DNA of 64,000 nucleotides from Salipiger pallidus (lineage in GTDB: Bacteria > Pseudomonadota > Alphaproteobacteria > Rhodobacterales > Rhodobacteraceae), in the NCBI RefSeq assembly GCF_014643635.1, contig NZ_BMJV01000001.1:496001-560000 (forward strand), read 5' to 3'. A program made the position numbers and the translations under genes. The stretch's first letter is position 1. Each line of letters starts with the position of its first letter. Of this stretch, positions 17,227-28,184 are shown piece after piece. The notes below the pieces were generated by a model. That model was not told where the DNA came from and did not search any database. It was given only the letters and a program-made list of their open reading frames with translations.

Positions 17227-19529
17227 TAGTGTGCCCCTCCGGAGATCGACATCCATGTGACGAGAAGCACGATCCCGATCACCATGGCGAAGGCGTAGGT
17301 AAAGATGAAGCCGGACTGCGCGCGGCCCGCAAGCTTGGTGAAGAAGGGAATGATCCCCATGGCAAGGCCGTTGATGCCGCCGTCAATGACGCCACCATCG
17401 CCGCGCTTCCAGAAGAAACGGCCAAGGCCCTTGGCGCTGCGCACAAAGAGGAAGTCATAGGCCTCGTCGAAGTACCACTTGTTGAGCAGGAAAAGGTACA
17501 GCGGGCGTTGCTGTTTGGCCAGCTTGCGCGGCAAGGTGGGGTTCACGATGTAGAACCAGTACGCCACGCCGAACCCGATGAGCATCGCCACGAAGGGCGT
17601 CAGCTTGACCCAGACCGGCGCGTGGTGCGCGTCATCCATGACCGTGTTGTCCGGGGCCATGTAGATGGCGCCATACTCAAGACCGGCGGCGGGGGCGGCG
17701 TGATTGCCGTCTTCACCCGCGGCGTCGTCTGCCATTGCAGTCGCTTCCGCGCCCTCTTCGATGGCGGTGTCAGCGGTTACGGTGCCTTCCGCGCCCTCTT
17801 CGGTGGCGGTGTCGGCGGTTGCGGTGCCTTCCGCGCCCACTTCGGTGGCGGTGTCGGCGGTTGCAGTCTCTTCCGCAGCCGCTTCACTTGAGGCTTCGGC
17901 AGGTGCAGCCTCATCCGCGCCCTCACCGGTCGCGGTGTCGGCCATGGCGGTCTCTTCGCCGTGCGCCGCCTCTTCGCCGTGCTCGGAGGCCTCGGCGTGG
18001 TGAGCAGGCATGCCGAAGAAGCTCAGCACCTTGTCGTGGTTTCCGAAGAAACTCGAATAGAACACCATCCCCGAGAAGATCGCACCGATGGCAAGCACGC
18101 CAAGCGGGATGGTCATCACGCGCGGGCTTTCATGGGCGTGGTCGTGGGTGTGCTTGTCCCCCCGTGCCTTGCCGTAGAAGGTCATGAACATGAGACGCCA
18201 GCTATAGAAGCTGGTGAACAGCGCCGCGATGACCAGCATCCAGAAGGCGTAGCCGCCGCTGGTGCCGGCCCATGCGCTTTCGATCACCGCGTCCTTCGAC
18301 ACAAAGCCCGCAAAGCCCAGCCAGCCGGTCAGCGGGATGCCCACGCCGGTGATGGCAAGGGTGCCGATCATCATGGCCCAGAATGTCAGTGGGATCTTGT
18401 GGCGCAGGTTGCCGTAGTTCCGCATGTCCTGTTCGTGGTGCATCGCATGAATGACCGAGCCCGCGCCAAGGAACAGCATGGCCTTGAAGAAGGCGTGGGT
18501 CAGCAGGTGGAACATGGCCACCGGGTAGACGCCGACGCCGGCGGCGACGAACATGTAGCCCAGCTGCGAGCAGGTCGAATAGGCGATGACGCGCTTGATG
18601 TCGTTCTGCACGAGCCCGATCGTTGCGGCGAAGAACGCCGTGGTGGCCCCAAGGAAGGTGATGAAGGCCGTGGCGTTCGGTGCGAATTCCATCAGCGGCG
18701 ACATCCGGCAGACGAGGAACACGCCCGCGGTCACCATGGTGGCCGCGTGGATCAGCGCCGACACCGGGGTCGGGCCTTCCATCGCGTCGGGCAGCCAGGT
18801 GTGCAGCAACAGCTGCGCCGACTTGCCCATCGCGCCGATGAACAGCAGGAAGGCGATCAGCTCAGCCGCGTTCCAGTCGGTCCACAGGAAGTGCAGCTCG
18901 GTTTCCGCAATGGTCGGCACAGCGGCGAAAATGTTGTCGAACTGGATGCTGTCGGTCAGGAAGAACAGGCCGAAAATCCCCAGCGCGAAGCCGAAGTCGC
19001 CCACGCGGTTGACCACGAAGGCCTTGATCGCCGCAGCCCCTGCCGACGGCTTCTTGTAGTAAAAGCCGATGAGCAGGTAGGACGCGAGGCCCACACCTTC
19101 CCAGCCGAAGAACATCTGCACGAGGTTGTCCGAGGTCACCAGAGCCAGCATCGCGAAGGTGAAGAGCGACAGGTATGCGAAGAACCGGGCGCGGTAGGGC
19201 GTGTGTTCGAACTGCGGGTCATGCGCCATGTAGCCGAAGCTGTAGAGGTGCACGAGCGCCGACACCGTGTTGATCACAATGAGCATGATCGCCGTCAGCC
19301 GGTCCACCCGGATCGACCAGTCAGTCGACAGCGTACCGCTTTCGATGAAGCGGAAGAGCGTGACGGTATGCGCCTCGCCAAGGGTCAGGAACACGATCCA
19401 GGACAGCAGCGCGGCAAGGAAGAGCAGGCCCGTGGTGGTCCACTGCGCGCCCTTCTCGCCGATGAACTTCCAGCCGAAGCCGGCGATGATGGCCCCGATC
19501 AGCGGAGCGAAGAGAATGATCGTCACCAT
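17226..19529 (-). CDS. nuoL: NADH-quinone oxidoreductase subunit L with expanded Ala/Glu/Thr repeat loop
   Basis: A 767-residue distal proton-pumping subunit of complex I, longer than the roughly 610-710 residues usual for bacteria. Core motifs are intact: [59 protein letters not shown]. The C-terminal lateral helix and last transmembrane helix are present ([20 protein letters not shown] onward). The extra length is an acidic low-complexity stretch at about residues 520-604 made of 14-residue repeats, in the loop before the lateral helix. It follows nuoK by 6 bp. Confidence 0.96.
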   Translation of the reverse strand: MVTIILFAPLIGAIIAGFGWKFIGEKGAQWTTTGLLFLAALLSWIVFLTLGEAHTVTLFRFIESGTLSTDWSIRVDRLTAIMLIVINTVSALVHLYSFGYMAHDPQFEHTPYRARFFAYLSLFTFAMLALVTSDNLVQMFFGWEGVGLASYLLIGFYYKKPSAGAAAIKAFVVNRVGDFGFALGIFGLFFLTDSIQFDNIFAAVPTIAETELHFLWTDWNAAELIAFLLFIGAMGKSAQLLLHTWLPDAMEGPTPVSALIHAATMVTAGVFLVCRMSPLMEFAPNATAFITFLGATTAFFAATIGLVQNDIKRVIAYSTCSQLGYMFVAAGVGVYPVAMFHLLTHAFFKAMLFLGAGSVIHAMHHEQDMRNYGNLRHKIPLTFWAMMIGTLAITGVGIPLTGWLGFAGFVSKDAVIESAWAGTSGGYAFWMLVIAALFTSFYSWRLMFMTFYGKARGDKHTHDHAHESPRVMTIPLGVLAIGAIFSGMVFYSSFFGNHDKVLSFFGMPAHHAEASEHGEEAAHGEETAMADTATGEGADEAAPAEASSEAAAEETATADTATEVGAEGTATADTATEEGAEGTVTADTAIEEGAEATAMADDAAGEDGNHAAPAAGLEYGAIYMAPDNTVMDDAHHAPVWVKLTPFVAMLIGFGVAYWFYIVNPTLPRKLAKQQRPLYLFLLNKWYFDEAYDFLFVRSAKGLGRFFWKRGDGGVIDGGINGLAMGIIPFFTKLAGRAQSGFIFTYAFAMVIGIVLLVTWMSISGGAH
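17719..17970. repeat. 42-bp tandem repeat array inside nuoL
   Basis: Six consecutive 42-bp units (17719, 17761, 17803, 17845, 17887, 17929), the middle ones nearly identical and the outer ones diverged. Each encodes 14 residues of the type [14 protein letters not shown], so changes in copy number keep the reading frame. The array encodes NuoL residues about 520-604. Confidence 0.9.
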
Positions 19530-19535
19530 CGCGGA

Positions 19536-19841
19536 TCAGCCTTTCATCACGTTGACGTCTTCCACGGCGATCGAGCCGCGGTTGCGGAAGAAACAGACGA
19601 GGATCGCAAGGCCGATCGCGGCCTCGGCGGCAGCGACCGTCAGGATGAACAGCGTGAACACCTGCCCCGCGAGATCGCCGAGGTAGGACGAGAACGCCAC
19701 CATGTTGATGTTCACCGACAGCAGGATGAGCTCGAGGCTCATGAGCAGGATGATGACGTTCTTGCGGTTCAGGAAGATCCCGAAGATGCCGATGACGAAC
19801 AGCACCGCTGCCACCGTCAGGTAATGTTCAAGCCCGATCAT
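19536..19841 (-). CDS. nuoK: NADH-quinone oxidoreductase subunit K
   Basis: A 101-residue three-helix subunit of the complex I membrane arm. The two conserved membrane glutamates lie in [19 protein letters not shown] and in [15 protein letters not shown]; they link quinone chemistry to the proton channels. The ATG overlaps the stop of the 32-codon ORF upstream and the gene ends 6 bp before nuoL. Confidence 0.97.
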   Translation of the reverse strand: MIGLEHYLTVAAVLFVIGIFGIFLNRKNVIILLMSLELILLSVNINMVAFSSYLGDLAGQVFTLFILTVAAAEAAIGLAILVCFFRNRGSIAVEDVNVMKG

Positions 19842-19936
19842 TGCATGCCTCCCTTGCGGCGCGACTGGCGCGCTCCGAGGACCACGGGCACGAAGATGCC
19901 CGCGAAAAAGATGGCTATCCAGCTGGCTACGCTCAT
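19838..19936 (-). CDS. 32-residue single-helix membrane miniprotein between nuoJ and nuoK
   Basis: An ATG at 19936 opens 32 codons encoding [19 protein letters not shown] followed by a basic tail ending [10 protein letters not shown]. Its stop overlaps the nuoK start (ATGA), which supports real translation by coupling. One hydrophobic helix with a positively charged C-terminus predicts an inner-membrane peptide with the tail in the cytoplasm. I know no name for it. It could be a small accessory subunit of complex I or only a leader that feeds ribosomes to nuoK. Confidence 0.6.
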   Translation of the reverse strand: MSVASWIAIFFAGIFVPVVLGARQSRRKGGMQ

Positions 19937-19952
19937 CGCTGTCCCTCTTCCT

Positions 19953-20026
19953 GCCCCGTGCTCCGGGGCCTCGTATCTTGTCACCGGGGCCGTTCGCCCC
20001 GTTACCCAGCGGGGGCCGTGGCCCCC
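19953..20026 (-). other. three tandem GC hairpins in the nuoJ-nuoK spacer
   Basis: Stems GCCCCG/CGGGGC (19953-19969), CGGGGC/GCCCCG (19985-20001) and GGGGGC/GCCCCC (20011-20026) follow one another in the 117-bp space between nuoJ and the 32-codon ORF. They lack T-runs, so they are more likely mRNA stability or processing elements than terminators. Confidence 0.6.
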
Positions 20027-20053
20027 GGTATCCCTACATCGCCGGTCTGCCCG

Positions 20054-20656
20054 TCAGAGGCCCTGCCCCGGCTTCACGTCTTTCAGCTCCATGGCCTTGG
20101 CCGGATCGCGGTACATCTGCGCCAGCACGTTCTGGCGTTTGACATCCTGGCGGTGGCGCATGGTCAGCACGATTGCCCCGATCATTGCCACCAGCAGGAT
20201 CAGACCCGACAGCTGGAAGGCGAGGAAGTAGCGGTCATAGAGCAGCACGCCGATGGCGGCGGTGTTGTGCATGTCCGTCGGCGTCGGCGCGGTGGAGAGC
20301 TCGGCCGCCATCTCGGAGGTTTCCCAGACACCGAAGGCCATACCCAGCTGCATCAGCAGCACGATGCCGATCAGCAGCGCGAGGGGCATGTATTTCGCCA
20401 TGCCCGCGCGCAGTTCGGCAAAGTCCACGTCCAGCATCATCACCACGAAGAGGAACAGCACCGCGACCGCGCCCACGTAGACGATCACCAGCAGCATCGC
20501 CACGAATTCCGCCCCGAGCAGAACGAACAGCCCCGCCGAGCTGAGGAAGGCGAGGATCAGCCAGAGCACCGAATGCACCGGGTTGCGGCTTATGACGGTG
20601 AACAGCCCGCCCACGATGGCGCACAGGGCAAAGAGATAAAAGGCAAAGACCATCAT
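20054..20656 (-). CDS. nuoJ: NADH-quinone oxidoreductase subunit J
   Basis: A 200-residue subunit of the complex I membrane arm with five hydrophobic segments; the conserved helix 3 region reads [20 protein letters not shown], where a pi-bulge controls coupling. The start (ATG ATG at 20656/20653) overlaps the stop of the upstream carboxymuconolactone-decarboxylase-like gene as ATGA, so the two are translated together. Confidence 0.96.
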   Translation of the reverse strand: MMVFAFYLFALCAIVGGLFTVISRNPVHSVLWLILAFLSSAGLFVLLGAEFVAMLLVIVYVGAVAVLFLFVVMMLDVDFAELRAGMAKYMPLALLIGIVLLMQLGMAFGVWETSEMAAELSTAPTPTDMHNTAAIGVLLYDRYFLAFQLSGLILLVAMIGAIVLTMRHRQDVKRQNVLAQMYRDPAKAMELKDVKPGQGL

Positions 20657-21057
20657 GCGTCGTCATCCTTGTTGTCTTCCATGACCTCGCGCGCCAGCTC
20701 CATGGCGCGGGTCATGGCGGGTATGCCGGCGAACATCGATATATGCGCGATGGTCTCGGCGATCTCGTCCTTGGTGGCGCCGGCCTCCATGAGGTGGCGC
20801 ACGGTCATGCGCACCGGCGTGTCGGCCTGCGCGCCCTGCATGGTCAGCCCGGCCAGCGTCAGAAGAAGCCGGGTCTTGGAATCAAGGCCCTCCTTCGACA
20901 TGCCACGCCCGAACCAGAATTCCATGAACTCCTTTGGCATGGTCGGCCAGAGCTTTTCGTATTCCTTGGGACTGAAGTTCTCGAGGGCGGGATTGAACAT
21001 CCGCGCCATCTCCTGTGCCTGCGCCATCATCAGCTCGAAGGGGGTTTTCTCGCTCAT
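20653..21057 (-). CDS. carboxymuconolactone decarboxylase (CMD/AhpD-like) family protein inside the nuo operon
   Basis: A 134-residue all-helical protein. The CMD core is seen as [19 protein letters not shown] followed by [19 protein letters not shown] and [16 protein letters not shown]. The two redox cysteines of AhpD (CxxC) are absent, so a peroxidase role is unlikely; such proteins form trimers or hexamers and some bind small aromatic molecules. It lies between nuoI (84 bp) and nuoJ (4-bp overlap), so it is made in step with complex I. Its role there is unknown. Confidence 0.82.
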   Translation of the reverse strand: MSEKTPFELMMAQAQEMARMFNPALENFSPKEYEKLWPTMPKEFMEFWFGRGMSKEGLDSKTRLLLTLAGLTMQGAQADTPVRMTVRHLMEAGATKDEIAETIAHISMFAGIPAMTRAMELAREVMEDNKDDDA

Positions 21058-21140
21058 GCGCAGATCTCCGTCGAGCCGCGCGGGCGGCCCTGGCAGGCTT
21101 CGAAGGTCAGGCACATGGCGATCATCGTCCTCTCCAAAGA

Positions 21141-22678
<1,538 letters not shown>

Positions 22679-22688
22679 CAAGTGTCCC

Positions 22689-23090
22689 TCACACCATCGG
22701 TATTCCGTTCTCGGCACAGGCCAGGGCGACGACTTCCGCGTCTATGGTTTTCAACCCTTGGGGCAATGCAGCCGAGATCGTGTAAACAGCATCTCCGCGC
22801 CAGAGGCCACCCTCCTGCGCGACATTTGTTCGCAAGTGACGGGCAAAGCCGTAACCGCGAATGAGCGCATATTGTGCCGCAGCGCAGCGCGCGTAATCCT
22901 CCACGTCGCCCGTGTCGCGGGCGCCGCGCATGGCGACGAAGAAATTCACCAGATCTCCGTCAAGCAGGGCCGTGTCCACCCCTTCATACACGGGCTCGAA
23001 CGGCGCTTCGGGCGCCTGCGAGGTGGTCTCGCAGGCGGTGAGCGCGCCAAGCGCCGCAAGGGATATGAGCAGACGGCCCATCAACGTCAT
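22689..23090 (-). CDS. predicted lipoprotein between nuoG and nuoH
   Basis: A 133-residue protein with a signal peptide and lipobox LTAC (lipid on Cys20). The exported part has exactly two more cysteines (ARCAAAQ and LACAENG), fitting one disulfide. No known domain is recognised. Its ATG overlaps the nuoG stop as ATGA and it ends 10 bp before nuoH, so it is an integral part of the nuo operon. A periplasmic lipoprotein cannot touch NuoG, which sits in the cytoplasm, so a role at the periplasmic face of the membrane arm or in assembly is possible. Confidence 0.75.
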   Translation of the reverse strand: MTLMGRLLISLAALGALTACETTSQAPEAPFEPVYEGVDTALLDGDLVNFFVAMRGARDTGDVEDYARCAAAQYALIRGYGFARHLRTNVAQEGGLWRGDAVYTISAALPQGLKTIDAEVVALACAENGIPMV

Positions 23091-25108
23091 TCCGCCGCCA
23101 GTGGCGCGTCGCGACGTGCCTTGGCGTTGGCCGACAGCTCAGCCATGAGCACGGACGAGCGGGCGATGGGGTTGGTCAACCAGAAGTCCCTTACCGCGTA
23201 GCGGAAAGACGCGTCGCCAAGCGATCCCGTCTCGGGCGCGGACCAGTCGTTCTCCGCAACGGTGTCGATGCCCGCAAGATGCGGCACCGCCTCGATGAGC
23301 GCGCGGCGCAGCTGCGCCATGCTGTCCCAAGGCAGCTTCGCGCCGATCTCGGCCGAAAGCGCCCGGAAGATCGCCCAGTTTTCCTTGGCCTCTCCCGGCG
23401 GGAAACAAGCGCGCAGCGCCAATTGAGGGCGGCCTTCGGTGTTCACGAACAGGCCGTTCTCCTCGGTGTAGGCGGCGGCGGGCAGAATGACGTCGGCGCG
23501 ATGTGCACCGCGGTCGCCGTGGCTGCCCTGATAGATCACGAACGGCCCGTCGCCGATTTCGATCTCGTCCGCGCCGAGGTTCCAGACCACGTCGGCCCCC
23601 TCCATCGCAGCGTCCATGCCGCCGTCTGTCACTGCACCCACGTCCATCGCTCCCACGCGGGAGGCGGCGGTGTGAAGCACCATGAACTTCGACTTGGTAT
23701 CGGCGGCCAGCTTCATCGCGGCGGCCAGCACCGCAGCACCGTCTGCCTCCTGCAGGGCGCCCTGTCCCACGATGACGACCGAAGGCGCGTCCAGCACCTT
23801 GTTGTAGCTCTTGCCCAGAAGCGAATTCAGTGCCGCCCGGTCGTTGCCCACATGAGCATAATCATAGGTCAGATCGACCGCCTCGCCCACGAGGCCCACG
23901 TTCGCGCCCGCGGCCCAGGCCTTGCGAATGCGCGCATTCAGCACCGGCGCTTCCTCGCGCGGGTTGGTGCCGATCAGCTGGATGAATTTCGCGTTATCGA
24001 TGTCGTCGATGGTGGCGGTGCCCACGTAGCCCGAACGGTTGCCCGCCGGCAGTTTCGCGCCATCGGTGCGGCATTCGACGGACCCGCCCTGCCCCTCGAT
24101 CAGGGTCTTGAGCGAGAATGCCGCCTCCACCGGGGCGAGGTCGCCCACGAGGCCCACGGGCTTTTTCGCGCCCTTCATGGCTTCGGTGACCTTGGACAGC
24201 GCCTCGGGCCAGGTGGCGGGCTTCAGCTTGCCATCCACGCGGATATAAGGCCGATCAAGACGCTGGCGGCGCAGGCCGTCCCAGACAAAGCGGGTCTTGT
24301 CGGAAATCCATTCCTCGTTCACGCCGTCATGGTTGCGCGGCAGGAAGCGCATCACTTCGCGGCCCTTCGTGTCCACGCGGATCGACGAGCCAAGCGCATC
24401 CATCACGTCGATGCTCTCGGTCTTGGTCAGCTCCCACGGACGGGCGGTGAAAGCGTAGGGCTTCGACACCAGCGCGCCCACCGGGCACAGGTCGATGATG
24501 TTGCCCTGCAGGTTCGAATCCAGCGTCTGGTTGAGGTAGCTGGTGATTTCCGCATCCTCGCCGCGGCCGGTCTGGCCCATCTGGGTGATGCCCGCCACCT
24601 CGGTGGTGAAGCGGACACAGCGGGTGCAGGAAATGCAGCGCGTCATGTGGGTTTCGACCAGCGGCCCAAGGTCGAGGTCTGTCACCGCGCGCTTCGGTTC
24701 GCGGTAGCGGCTGAAATCGACGCCGTAGGCCATAGCCTGGTCCTGAAGGTCGCATTCACCGCCTTGGTCGCAGATCGGGCAATCCAGCGGGTGGTTGATG
24801 AGCAGGAACTCCATCACCCCCTCGCGGGCCTTCTTGACCATGGGCGAGTTGGTCTTGATCACGGGCGGTTGGCCTTCCGGGCCGGGGCGCAGGTCGCGCA
24901 CCTGCATGGCGCAGGAAGCCGCAGGCTTGGGCGGGCCGCCGACGACCTCTACAAGGCACATGCGGCAGTTGCCCGCGATGGACAGCCGCTCGTGGTAACA
25001 GAAGCGGGGGATCTCGATCCCGGCCTCTTCGCAGGCCTGGATCAGTGTCATCGCCGGATCGACTTCCAGCTCTTCCCCGTCGATGATGATCTTGCGCAGG
25101 TCACTCAT
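23087..25108 (-). CDS. nuoG: NADH-quinone oxidoreductase subunit G
   Basis: A 673-residue iron-sulfur subunit of the complex I peripheral arm. In order: a 2Fe-2S ferredoxin domain ([19 protein letters not shown]), the His-ligated cluster motif [19 protein letters not shown], the cluster motif [10 protein letters not shown], then a molybdopterin-oxidoreductase-like domain that has lost its cofactor. I chose ATG 25108 over 25114 because GGGA is well spaced (8 nt) only for the second. Confidence 0.97.
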   Translation of the reverse strand: MSDLRKIIIDGEELEVDPAMTLIQACEEAGIEIPRFCYHERLSIAGNCRMCLVEVVGGPPKPAASCAMQVRDLRPGPEGQPPVIKTNSPMVKKAREGVMEFLLINHPLDCPICDQGGECDLQDQAMAYGVDFSRYREPKRAVTDLDLGPLVETHMTRCISCTRCVRFTTEVAGITQMGQTGRGEDAEITSYLNQTLDSNLQGNIIDLCPVGALVSKPYAFTARPWELTKTESIDVMDALGSSIRVDTKGREVMRFLPRNHDGVNEEWISDKTRFVWDGLRRQRLDRPYIRVDGKLKPATWPEALSKVTEAMKGAKKPVGLVGDLAPVEAAFSLKTLIEGQGGSVECRTDGAKLPAGNRSGYVGTATIDDIDNAKFIQLIGTNPREEAPVLNARIRKAWAAGANVGLVGEAVDLTYDYAHVGNDRAALNSLLGKSYNKVLDAPSVVIVGQGALQEADGAAVLAAAMKLAADTKSKFMVLHTAASRVGAMDVGAVTDGGMDAAMEGADVVWNLGADEIEIGDGPFVIYQGSHGDRGAHRADVILPAAAYTEENGLFVNTEGRPQLALRACFPPGEAKENWAIFRALSAEIGAKLPWDSMAQLRRALIEAVPHLAGIDTVAENDWSAPETGSLGDASFRYAVRDFWLTNPIARSSVLMAELSANAKARRDAPLAAE

Positions 25109-25135
25109 TGGCATATTCCCAGACAGAATGCGGTG

Positions 25136-25159
25136 ACGGGGCGCTGCGTGGCGCCCCGT
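25136..25159 (-). other. hairpin in the spacer between the DUF5333-like gene and nuoG
   Basis: ACGGGGCGC pairs with GCGCCCCGT around TGCGTG, a perfect 9-bp stem 28 bp upstream of the nuoG ATG on the transcript. There is no T-run, so an mRNA stability or processing element is more likely than a terminator. Confidence 0.55.
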
Positions 25160-25201
25160 GGCCCGGCATTGCGGGCGTCAGGCTGTGGCCCGCGCCGCGC
25201 A

Positions 25202-25624
25202 TCACCGTGCTCTCAGAAGCTGACCGATGGCCGAGCCCCTCTCGATTTCCTCACGCCCGACGCGGCAATAGCCTTCGGACTGCCCGAGGGTCACGCCCCT
25301 CGCCTGCAGCCAGGCTTCGCCCTCGGCGCGGTATTTCTTCTTCTCAGCCTTCGAGGTTACGTAATCCTCGATCTCCTCGTCGGAGTAGCCCATCGACCGG
25401 GCGGTCGACTTGAGCGAGTTGAGGTAGCTGTAGGCGGTGATCATCCGCGCGCTGACATCGTCACATTTCTTGCGAATCTCGTCCGCGATGCCGACGGCCA
25501 GAAGGCCCTGGTGAACCGCGTCCACTTCGCCCAGCGATGCGCGGGCCGCTGCAGGCCCCGCCGAAAGCCCCGCCGCGAGGGCAAGCGCCCCCAGCATGGC
25601 CTTGACCGATCTGGATGCAAACAT
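25202..25624 (-). CDS. DUF5333-like exported protein
   Basis: A 140-residue protein with a cleavable signal peptide (basic start, LGALALAAGLSAGPAAARA) and a helical domain containing ADEIRKKCDDVSAR, MGYSDEEIEDYVTSKAEKK and SEGYCRVGREEIERGSAIGQ. I recall this pattern as DUF5333 of Rhodobacteraceae. The mature part has exactly two cysteines. The ATG at 25624 has GGGAG 7 nt upstream and is preferred over upstream starts. It lies between two nuo genes (F side and G side) and shares the C-terminal pattern of the lipoprotein at 26114-26539. Confidence 0.75.
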   Translation of the reverse strand: MFASRSVKAMLGALALAAGLSAGPAAARASLGEVDAVHQGLLAVGIADEIRKKCDDVSARMITAYSYLNSLKSTARSMGYSDEEIEDYVTSKAEKKKYRAEGEAWLQARGVTLGQSEGYCRVGREEIERGSAIGQLLRAR

Positions 25625-25692
25625 GTGTCGTCTCCCGTACATGGTTCCGACCTCCGAACGGAGGCCTCCATGTGGGAAGGTGACGATGCAGG

Positions 25693-25715
25693 GGGCGGTC
25701 ATGCAATCACCGCCC
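25693..25715 (-). other. hairpin in the spacer upstream of the DUF5333-like gene
   Basis: GGGCGGT pairs with ACCGCCC around a 9-nt loop between the lipoprotein gene at 25747 and the DUF5333-like gene. It resembles the other spacer hairpins that border accessory ORFs of this operon. Confidence 0.45.
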
Positions 25716-25746
25716 GAGCACATCCCCGTTATGACGGCCCCTTGTG

Positions 25747-26097
25747 TCACTCGCGGCAGGTCCCCTGGAAGGTCAGCTTGTCGCCCTCTACCGGCAGCTG
25801 AGCCTGCGGCGTGTCCGGCCCGACGGCCCAGTCGATGTCCGAAGTACCCAGATATTTGATGCAGTAGCGGATCCCTTGGTACTCGGTGGCACCGATCGCA
25901 CCCTCGAGCGACGCACTCACCGGACCGCCGGTGGCGACAAAGCTCGCCCGGTCGCCGCGAACGCGCTTGGCGTCGCCGGTAAAGACCATGCCGCCATATT
26001 CGTACCGCTTGGCCTTGGAGCCGAAGACGCTGCAGCCCGCCAGCGTTGCAAGCGCCAGCCCAAGCAGCATTCCGTTCCGTGCCATTCCTCGTTTCAC
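25747..26097 (-). CDS. predicted lipoprotein in the nuoF-nuoG interval
   Basis: A 116-residue protein if read from the GTG at 26097, which has AAGGA 6 nt upstream; an ATG at 26085 is the alternative but its GAGGA touches the start codon. Signal peptide with basic N-terminus and lipobox LAGC (Cys22 lipidated). The mature part is probably beta-rich (YEYGGMVFTGDAKRV, ASFVATGGPVSASLEG) and has two cysteines (RYCIKY and QGTCRE at the very end), likely a disulfide. No known family is recognised. Confidence 0.72.
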   Translation of the reverse strand: MKRGMARNGMLLGLALATLAGCSVFGSKAKRYEYGGMVFTGDAKRVRGDRASFVATGGPVSASLEGAIGATEYQGIRYCIKYLGTSDIDWAVGPDTPQAQLPVEGDKLTFQGTCRE

Positions 26098-26113
26098 GTC
26101 GTCTCGTCCTTCT

Positions 26114-26539
26114 TCACATGGTCCGCAGGGCCTGCCCCACCGGGCTGCCCTCCGCCATTTCCTGCCGCGCAGCGGCGCAAAGCGTCGCGGGCTGCGCCGG
26201 GCTCGCGCCGGTGCGGGCCATCCAGGCGTCAACCGCTGCCATGGTGCGGTCAAAATCATGGGTCATGAACAGCGCATCAAGTGCGGCGCGATCTTCGCCT
26301 TCGGCCACCATTTGCTCGGTCACGCGGTTGACCGCCCCGCCGTAGGGAGACGACGCAAGGTAGATCCCCTCGCCGTAGCAGTTGTCGGCGATCCGCTCCG
26401 CAATCGTCTGAGTGGCGACGCGCGCCTCCCAGCGATCCTTGAGCGAGCCGCTGGCCGCAGTGGTGCCGACGCTGGCGGACGGACCGCAGGCGGTCAGCGC
26501 AAGCGCAACAAACGGATATGCAGGCAAAAAGCGCATCAT
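26114..26539 (-). CDS. predicted lipoprotein overlapping nuoF, distant paralogue of the DUF5333-like protein
   Basis: A 141-residue lipoprotein (lipobox LTAC, Cys18) whose ATG overlaps the nuoF stop as ATGA. The mature domain aligns by eye with the DUF5333-like protein at 25202-25624: IAERIADNC matches IADEIRKKC, and [20 protein letters not shown] matches YCRVGREEIERGSAIGQLLR. Both keep the same two cysteines. It therefore looks like an ancient duplicate, one copy lipid-anchored and one free in the periplasm. Function unknown. Confidence 0.75.
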   Translation of the reverse strand: MMRFLPAYPFVALALTACGPSASVGTTAASGSLKDRWEARVATQTIAERIADNCYGEGIYLASSPYGGAVNRVTEQMVAEGEDRAALDALFMTHDFDRTMAAVDAWMARTGASPAQPATLCAAARQEMAEGSPVGQALRTM

Positions 26540-27831
26540 TCCGCCGCCATCGCGCCCATGCGGCCGGTCTTCTTGGCCTTGATGCGGTCTTCGATCTCTT
26601 CGCGGAAGTGGCGGATGAGGCCCTGGATCGGCCAGGCCGCCGCATCGCCGAGCGCGCAGATGGTGTGCCCCTCGACCTGCTTGGTCACATCCAGCAGCAT
26701 GTCGATCTCCTCGACCTCTGCCTCGCCCGATACCAGCCGGTCCATGACCCGCATCATCCAGCCGGTGCCCTCGCGGCACGGGGTGCACTGGCCACAGCTT
26801 TCATGCTTGAAGAACTTCGACAGGCGCCACACCGCCTTCACCACGTCCACCGAGTTGTCCATGACGATCATACAGCCGGTGCCGAAGCTCGAGCGGTTCT
26901 CGCGCATCCAGTCGAAATCGAAGATCGCATCCTCGAGCTTGTCCTTGGGCAGGATCGGGCAGGACGCGCCGCCGGGGATGATGGCCTTGAGGTTGTCCCA
27001 GCCGCCGCGGATGCCGCCGCCATGCTTTTCGATGAGCTCGCGCACGGGCAGCGACAGCTCGTCCTCGAAGACGCAAGGGGTGTTCACGTGGCCAGTCAGG
27101 CCCATGAGCTTGGTGCCCGAGTTGTTCTTGCGCCCAAAGCCCGAGAACCAAGACGCACCGCGCCGCAGGATGGTCGGGCAGACGGCGATGGACTCCACGT
27201 TGTTCACCGTGGTGGGGCAACCATAAAGGCCCGCGCCCGCCGGGAACGGCGGCTTCATGCGCGGCATGCCCTTCTTGCCCTCGAGGCTTTCGATCAGGGC
27301 AGTTTCCTCGCCGCAGATGTAGGCCCCCGCCCCGTGGTGCAGGTAAAGGTCGAAATCCCAGCCCGAGCCGCAGGCGTTCTTACCGATGAGGCCAGCGTCA
27401 TAGCATTCGTCGATGGCGGCCTGCAGGGCCTCCTTCTCGCGGATGTATTCGCCCCGGATGTAGATGTAGGACGCATGCGCCCCCATCGCGAAGGACGCGA
27501 TCAGCGCACCCTCGATCAGCGTGTGAGGATCGTGGCGCATGATCTCGCGGTCCTTGCAGGTCGCGGGTTCGGATTCGTCGGCGTTGATGACGAGGTAATG
27601 CGGACGCCCGTCGCTTTCCTTGGGCATGAAAGACCACTTCAGCCCGGTCGGAAAGCCCGCCCCGCCCCGGCCACGCAGGCCGGATGCCTTCATCTCGTCC
27701 ACGATCCACTCGCGGCCCTTCTCCAGGATCCCGGCGGTCCCGTCCCAATGGCCACGCTTTTTCGCCCCCGCCAGCGTGCGATCATGCATGCCGTAGAGAT
27801 TGGTGAAAATGCGGTCCTCGTCCTTCAGCAT
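26536..27831 (-). CDS. nuoF: NADH-quinone oxidoreductase subunit F (NADH- and FMN-binding)
   Basis: A 431-residue NADH dehydrogenase subunit of complex [19 protein letters not shown] is the NADH-binding glycine motif, [18 protein letters not shown] and [20 protein letters not shown] contact FMN, and the cluster N3 motif [14 protein letters not shown] with a later cysteine in [10 protein letters not shown] is complete. The ATG at 27831 starts MLKDEDRIF, matching the family; 13 codons upstream are not part of it. Confidence 0.97.
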   Translation of the reverse strand: MLKDEDRIFTNLYGMHDRTLAGAKKRGHWDGTAGILEKGREWIVDEMKASGLRGRGGAGFPTGLKWSFMPKESDGRPHYLVINADESEPATCKDREIMRHDPHTLIEGALIASFAMGAHASYIYIRGEYIREKEALQAAIDECYDAGLIGKNACGSGWDFDLYLHHGAGAYICGEETALIESLEGKKGMPRMKPPFPAGAGLYGCPTTVNNVESIAVCPTILRRGASWFSGFGRKNNSGTKLMGLTGHVNTPCVFEDELSLPVRELIEKHGGGIRGGWDNLKAIIPGGASCPILPKDKLEDAIFDFDWMRENRSSFGTGCMIVMDNSVDVVKAVWRLSKFFKHESCGQCTPCREGTGWMMRVMDRLVSGEAEVEEIDMLLDVTKQVEGHTICALGDAAAWPIQGLIRHFREEIEDRIKAKKTGRMGAMAAE

Positions 27832-27835
27832 CGCA

Positions 27836-28063
27836 TCACTCCTCGTTCGCGCGGGCGGCCCGGCGCGCACGCCATAGCCCGAAAATCATCCAAATCGCCG
27901 TCCCGAACCCGGCAATCGCCGCCAGGTCGAAGAAAGCCCGAGTGCGCTGGCTCCAGTCCAGCGCGGCACCGGCAGCGGTGGCGGCCATCCAGGCCAGGCC
28001 CGTTCCGGCGATGACGAGCGCGATGATGCGCCCCTGCCGGTTATGATCCTGCCGGCCCGTCAT
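27836..28063 (-). CDS. DUF5337-like small membrane protein between nuoE and nuoF
   Basis: A 75-residue protein with two predicted transmembrane helices ([20 protein letters not shown] and [18 protein letters not shown]) and a basic C-terminal tail ([11 protein letters not shown]). I recall this as DUF5337, a small Rhodobacteraceae family found beside complex I genes. It ends 4 bp before the nuoF start. It may be a species-limited accessory membrane subunit or assembly factor. Confidence 0.75.
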   Translation of the reverse strand: MTGRQDHNRQGRIIALVIAGTGLAWMAATAAGAALDWSQRTRAFFDLAAIAGFGTAIWMIFGLWRARRAARANEE

Positions 28064-28115
28064 GCCGTCCGCCTCTCAATCCCTCCGGCGCAGATGTCAG
28101 CCGGCTTTATTCCTG

Positions 28116-28138
28116 CCTGACCGGATTGGCCGGTCAGG
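28116..28138 (-). other. perfect 9-bp hairpin downstream of nuoE
   Basis: CCTGACCGG pairs with CCGGTCAGG around ATTGG in the 121-bp space between nuoE and the DUF5337-like gene. There is no T-run, so it probably protects or processes the mRNA. Confidence 0.6.
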
Positions 28139-28184
28139 TTCACGTCTCGCAGCGCGACCGGGTGCATTCCCCCCAGCGCGTGTC

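Noticed and set aside
17719-17970. CRISPR-like array
   Set aside because: The units are adjacent with no spacers and encode protein in frame inside nuoL.
23279-25801. Plus-strand open frame of 840 codons
   Set aside because: It is antisense to nuoG and the DUF5333-like gene and shows no family motif.
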